NCBI GenBank assembly: GCA_003525045.1
Contig: DQGF01000502.1
Span: forward strand, 4,687 to 11,374
DNA from: Pseudomonas sp.
GTDB taxonomy: Bacteria > Pseudomonadota > Gammaproteobacteria > Pseudomonadales > Pseudomonadaceae
Direction of reading: 5' to 3'
DNA length: 6,688 nt
Of this stretch, positions 5,034 through 6,688 are shown piece after piece. The translations under genes were made by a program, and so were the position numbers. Below the pieces are notes generated by a model. That model worked only from the letters and a program-made list of their open reading frames with translations, did no database searches and was not told where the DNA came from. Within the stretch, counting starts at the first letter, position 1; the number at the start of each line of letters is the position of its first letter.

Positions 5034-6019
5034 TCTTGCAAGCGAGAGATTTCCTGCGCCGCCGCACTGATTTGTCCATGAAGCCAGCGTTGGGCCGGAT
5101 CATTGTCATTACTGCTGTGCCAGATCATATCCAGCTGCTGGCGCGCAACAGGGTAGGGCAATGGCTTGATCATGAATCCCAGGGTTCTGGCGAATGTCCT
5201 GGCCAAGGGGCGCGGGACGATCGCCAGCAACTCGCTGCCTTCCAGAAGCATCGGCAACGCCAGAAAATGTGGCAGCACGATTTGCCGACGCACCGATAAT
5301 CCCGCTTCTGCCAATGCTTGCTCCAGAGCATTGCGATCGTACATTTGCGCCTGCCGCGCCAACCCCCTTTCAAGTATGTAGCCACTGAGCATCCCTTCAC
5401 CTTCGCCTCCCAGAGATACAACAGCCAGCGGATACCTGGCCAGATCCTCAATCTGCAACGCTTTGGCTCCGATCGGGTGCCCACCGCTACAGATGAACAC
5501 TTCATCCTGAAACAGCACGGGCTTGGTGCGAAACCGCTCGGGTGCACTGCGAAAAGTGCCTATCGCGACATCGATCCGTCCCAGGTCGATCTGCTCGGCG
5601 AGGTCCAGCCGAGTCGCTGGCGTGATCGATAGATCGATACCCGGAGCCGCCGTCGATAACTGATGGTTGAGTGGCGGCAGCAGCGTTGCCGAAACGTAGT
5701 CGTTCGCGGCGATAACAAAGGAGCGACTGACACTCTCCGGTTTGAAAGAAGACGCTGCCTGGGTCAGCGTTTTACTCATGCTGTGCAGCGCTGCGCGAAG
5801 CGGTCCGCTGATCTCGATCGCATAGCTGGTAGGGGTCATCCCTTTTCCGGTACGGACAAAAATTTCCTGAGCCAGTCCTTCTCGCAAACGGGACAGCGCA
5901 TGACTGACGGCGGACTGACTCAAATGCAGGCGTTGGCTGGCTCGAAGCACGCTGCGTTCTTCCATGACGGCATCGAAGACTCTAATCAGATTCAGATCCA
6001 GCTTGTCGAAAGTAATCAT
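5030..6019 (-). CDS. pnbR: LysR-family transcriptional regulator
   Basis: A LysR-type regulator of 329 residues, slightly long for the family. The winged helix-turn-helix covers residues 7-65: LDLNLIRVFDAVMEERSV, then RASQRLHLSQSAVSHALSRL with the recognition helix near 34-45, then FVRTGKGMTPT. The domain style is that of the NodD/NahR branch, whose members respond to aromatic ligands. The rest is the two-lobed effector-binding domain, with FVIAANDYVS opening it near residue 104. By synteny it is PnbR of the 4-nitrobenzoate pathway. It points away from pnbB and towards orf1, the usual divergent layout for a LysR regulator. A longer frame reaches back to 6205, but the first 62 residues lack family features and would cover the whole pnbR-pnbB control region, so ATG 6019 is chosen. 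GGAA 9 bases upstream is a weak ribosome site. The ligand (4-nitrobenzoate or 4-hydroxylaminobenzoate) is inferred. Confidence 0.83.
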   Translation of the reverse strand: MITFDKLDLNLIRVFDAVMEERSVLRASQRLHLSQSAVSHALSRLREGLAQEIFVRTGKGMTPTSYAIEISGPLRAALHSMSKTLTQAASSFKPESVSRSFVIAANDYVSATLLPPLNHQLSTAAPGIDLSITPATRLDLAEQIDLGRIDVAIGTFRSAPERFRTKPVLFQDEVFICSGGHPIGAKALQIEDLARYPLAVVSLGGEGEGMLSGYILERGLARQAQMYDRNALEQALAEAGLSVRRQIVLPHFLALPMLLEGSELLAIVPRPLARTFARTLGFMIKPLPYPVARQQLDMIWHSSNDNDPAQRWLHGQISAAAQEISRLQD

Positions 6020-6021
6020 GG

Positions 6022-6033
6022 CGGAACATTCCG
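6022..6033. promoter_or_regulatory. Palindrome in front of the pnbR start
   Basis: CGGAACATTCCG has perfect 5-base arms around two central bases and sits 3 bases upstream of the pnbR ATG (reverse strand). It overlaps the weak ribosome site GGAA. It could be an autorepression operator or simply a leader hairpin. A second 8-base palindrome, TTAGCTAA, lies at 6045-6052. Confidence 0.3.
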
Positions 6034-6115
6034 GATGGCGCGCGTTAGCTAATAATTTGAGGCCATACATCAAGCATTTGCAAGCGTGTATCGAAGTCGG
6101 CCAGGGATGAATGTC

Positions 6116-6167
6116 ATGCATTAAGACACTGCAGAACGTTCGCTTTTTTCCCCGATACAAGTATGGG
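6116..6167 (+). promoter_or_regulatory. Candidate PnbR-responsive promoter of pnbB
   Basis: ATGCATT (6116-6122), six bases, CTGCA (6129-6133), TTCGCT (6139-6144), 17 bases, TATGGG (6162-6167). Every block lies at exactly the same spacing as in front of pnbA, with a constant offset of 2578 bases and no gap. Transcription would start near 6174, about 31 bases before the pnbB ATG. The dyad ATAC-AA-GTAT at 6155-6164 is not shared with pnbA. PnbR control is inferred from the two genes having the same pathway role and from the regulator being encoded in between. Confidence 0.55.
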
Positions 6168-6204
6168 AGAGTGTAAAAAACTTTAAACCAATGAGCGTCT
6201 GTCA

Positions 6205-6591
6205 ATGAAAAAGCGTGATGAGCTGATAAATCTTTGTATTGAGTTTCTTTCCAAAATTAAAGATAAAACGGCCGGTGCCACTATCGAACAATGGCTGAAC
6301 GATACTTATGGGCCGGACAGTGAGACCTATCAGCGAATTGCAGACTTGGTGATTGAAGGGGTGGCGCAAGGATGGGCGGCCAACACTGAAATCAGTGGCC
6401 CGCATTATCGTCGCAGCCGACTGTGCGAACCGTGTGCGGAAACTTTCTACTTCAGCATCACGGCCGTCTATATGGACAGCAAAGGGCATGAGCTGGACAA
6501 CCACCAGCGCACTTTCCGCGGTGATTATCACTGCCATCCCTATGGTGAGTTGAACATGGTGATTCCACTGGATGAGGGTGCCGTATTGGCG
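6205..6591 (+). CDS. pnbB: 4-hydroxylaminobenzoate lyase, 3'-truncated (DUF4863 family)
   Basis: An open frame from ATG 6205 with 129 readable codons and no stop before the sequence degenerates. It begins MKKRDELINLCIEFLSKIKD and includes WLNDTYGPDSETYQ, GVAQGWAANTEI, SGPHYRRSRL and FRGDYHCHPYGELNMVIPLD. This matches the PnbB / hydroxylaminobenzoate lyase family, which converts 4-hydroxylaminobenzoate to protocatechuate and ammonium in the cytoplasm. H109-x-H111-x3-E115 resembles the first metal-binding motif of cupins; a metal role is my inference. The expected protein continues for perhaps 30-50 more residues, lost in the G-rich tail after 6591. The start has only a weak ribosome site (GAG at 6193-6195, 9 bases upstream). 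It is divergent from pnbR and has its own candidate promoter at 6116-6167. In TW3 a second lyase-like gene follows; it would lie outside this window. Confidence 0.8.
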
Positions 6592-6688
6592 GGGGCCCGG
6601 GGGGGGGGGGGGGGGGGGGGGGGGGGTGCCGGGCCCCCCCCCCGGGTGTCGGCGCCGGGGGGGGGGGGGGGGGCGCGGGCGGCCGCGG
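6592..6688. other. Low-complexity G/C tail, probable sequence artefact
   Basis: A run of 28 G (6599-6626), 10 C (6634-6643) and 17 G (6657-6673), joined by short GC-only pieces and containing a NotI-like GCGGCCGC near the end. This replaces the conserved end of pnbB. The abrupt change from ordinary coding sequence at about 6591 points to failed base calling or a linker/vector end and not to biology. Nothing here should be annotated. Confidence 0.85.

Larger units (their letters stand above)
6020..6204. promoter_or_regulatory. Divergent pnbR-pnbB control region
   Basis: This 185-base spacer must hold both promoters. Visible elements from left to right are the palindromes at 6022-6033 and 6045-6052, and an interrupted inverted pair ATACA (6065-6069) and TGTAT (6087-6091). 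Inside that pair are two CAAGC copies exactly 10 bases apart (6071, 6081). They are followed by the pnbB promoter module (6116-6167) and the small dyad ATAC-AA-GTAT (6155-6164), which overlaps that promoter's -10. Several T-N11-A matches exist, so the exact PnbR footprint cannot be read off. The A/T-rich leader 6174-6190 precedes the pnbB start. Confidence 0.5.

Noticed and set aside
6020..6205. 62-residue N-terminal extension of pnbR
   Set aside because: LysR proteins begin a few residues before the helix-turn-helix, as with ATG 6019. The extension would fill the divergent control region and ends exactly at the pnbB start.
6191..6208. Five-codon frame ATG-AGC-GTC-TGT-CAA-TGA whose stop overlaps the pnbB ATG
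   Set aside because: It has no ribosome site and such short overlaps arise easily by chance. Noted only because the overlap is ATGA.
6599..6673. G-quadruplex or regulatory G-tract
   Set aside because: The runs replace conserved coding sequence, consist almost only of G and C, and sit at the very end of the sequence, so an artefact is far more likely.

Overview
The window looks like chromosomal or plasmid DNA of a Pseudomonas-type gammaproteobacterium. The evidence is moderate-to-high GC coding, an OprD-family porin tail, a cyanide-insensitive (CioAB-type) bd oxidase, and a gene order that matches, as I recall it, the 4-nitrobenzoate (pnb) cluster published for Pseudomonas putida TW3: pnbA, orf1, pnbR on the opposite strand, pnbB. 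The species is inferred and not proven by the sequence.

Left part (1-about 880): a patchwork of four truncated gene remnants. In order they are a sliver of a major-facilitator transporter (minus strand), the C-terminal part of a 3-hydroxyisobutyrate-dehydrogenase-like protein (plus), the last ~62 residues of a nitroreductase related to the intact PnbA further on (minus), and the last ~60 residues of an OprD/BenF-type porin (minus). None has an intact 5' end. This is a recombination scar beside a catabolic cluster, although a library or assembly chimera is not excluded.

Middle part (1043-3432): cioA and cioB, both intact on the plus strand and 11 bases apart. They encode the two membrane subunits of a quinol oxidase of the bd family with a short Q loop.

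Right part (3433-6591): pnbA (4-nitrobenzoate reductase), an FMN-reductase-like gene (orf1), a convergent LysR-type regulator pnbR, and the divergent, truncated pnbB (4-hydroxylaminobenzoate lyase). PnbA would reduce the nitro group to hydroxylamine, PnbB would convert hydroxylaminobenzoate to protocatechuate plus ammonium, and PnbR is the expected controller. pnbB has no stop codon in the window.

The most interesting signal is a gap-free shared promoter architecture upstream of the two separately transcribed catabolic genes. ATGCATT-N6-CTGCA, then TTCRCT, 17 bases, then TATGKG, lies 99 bases before pnbA and 89 bases before pnbB. It is a strong candidate for the PnbR-responsive promoter module. 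After about 6591 the sequence collapses into long G and C runs that look like a sequencing artefact, so the end of pnbB is not readable.
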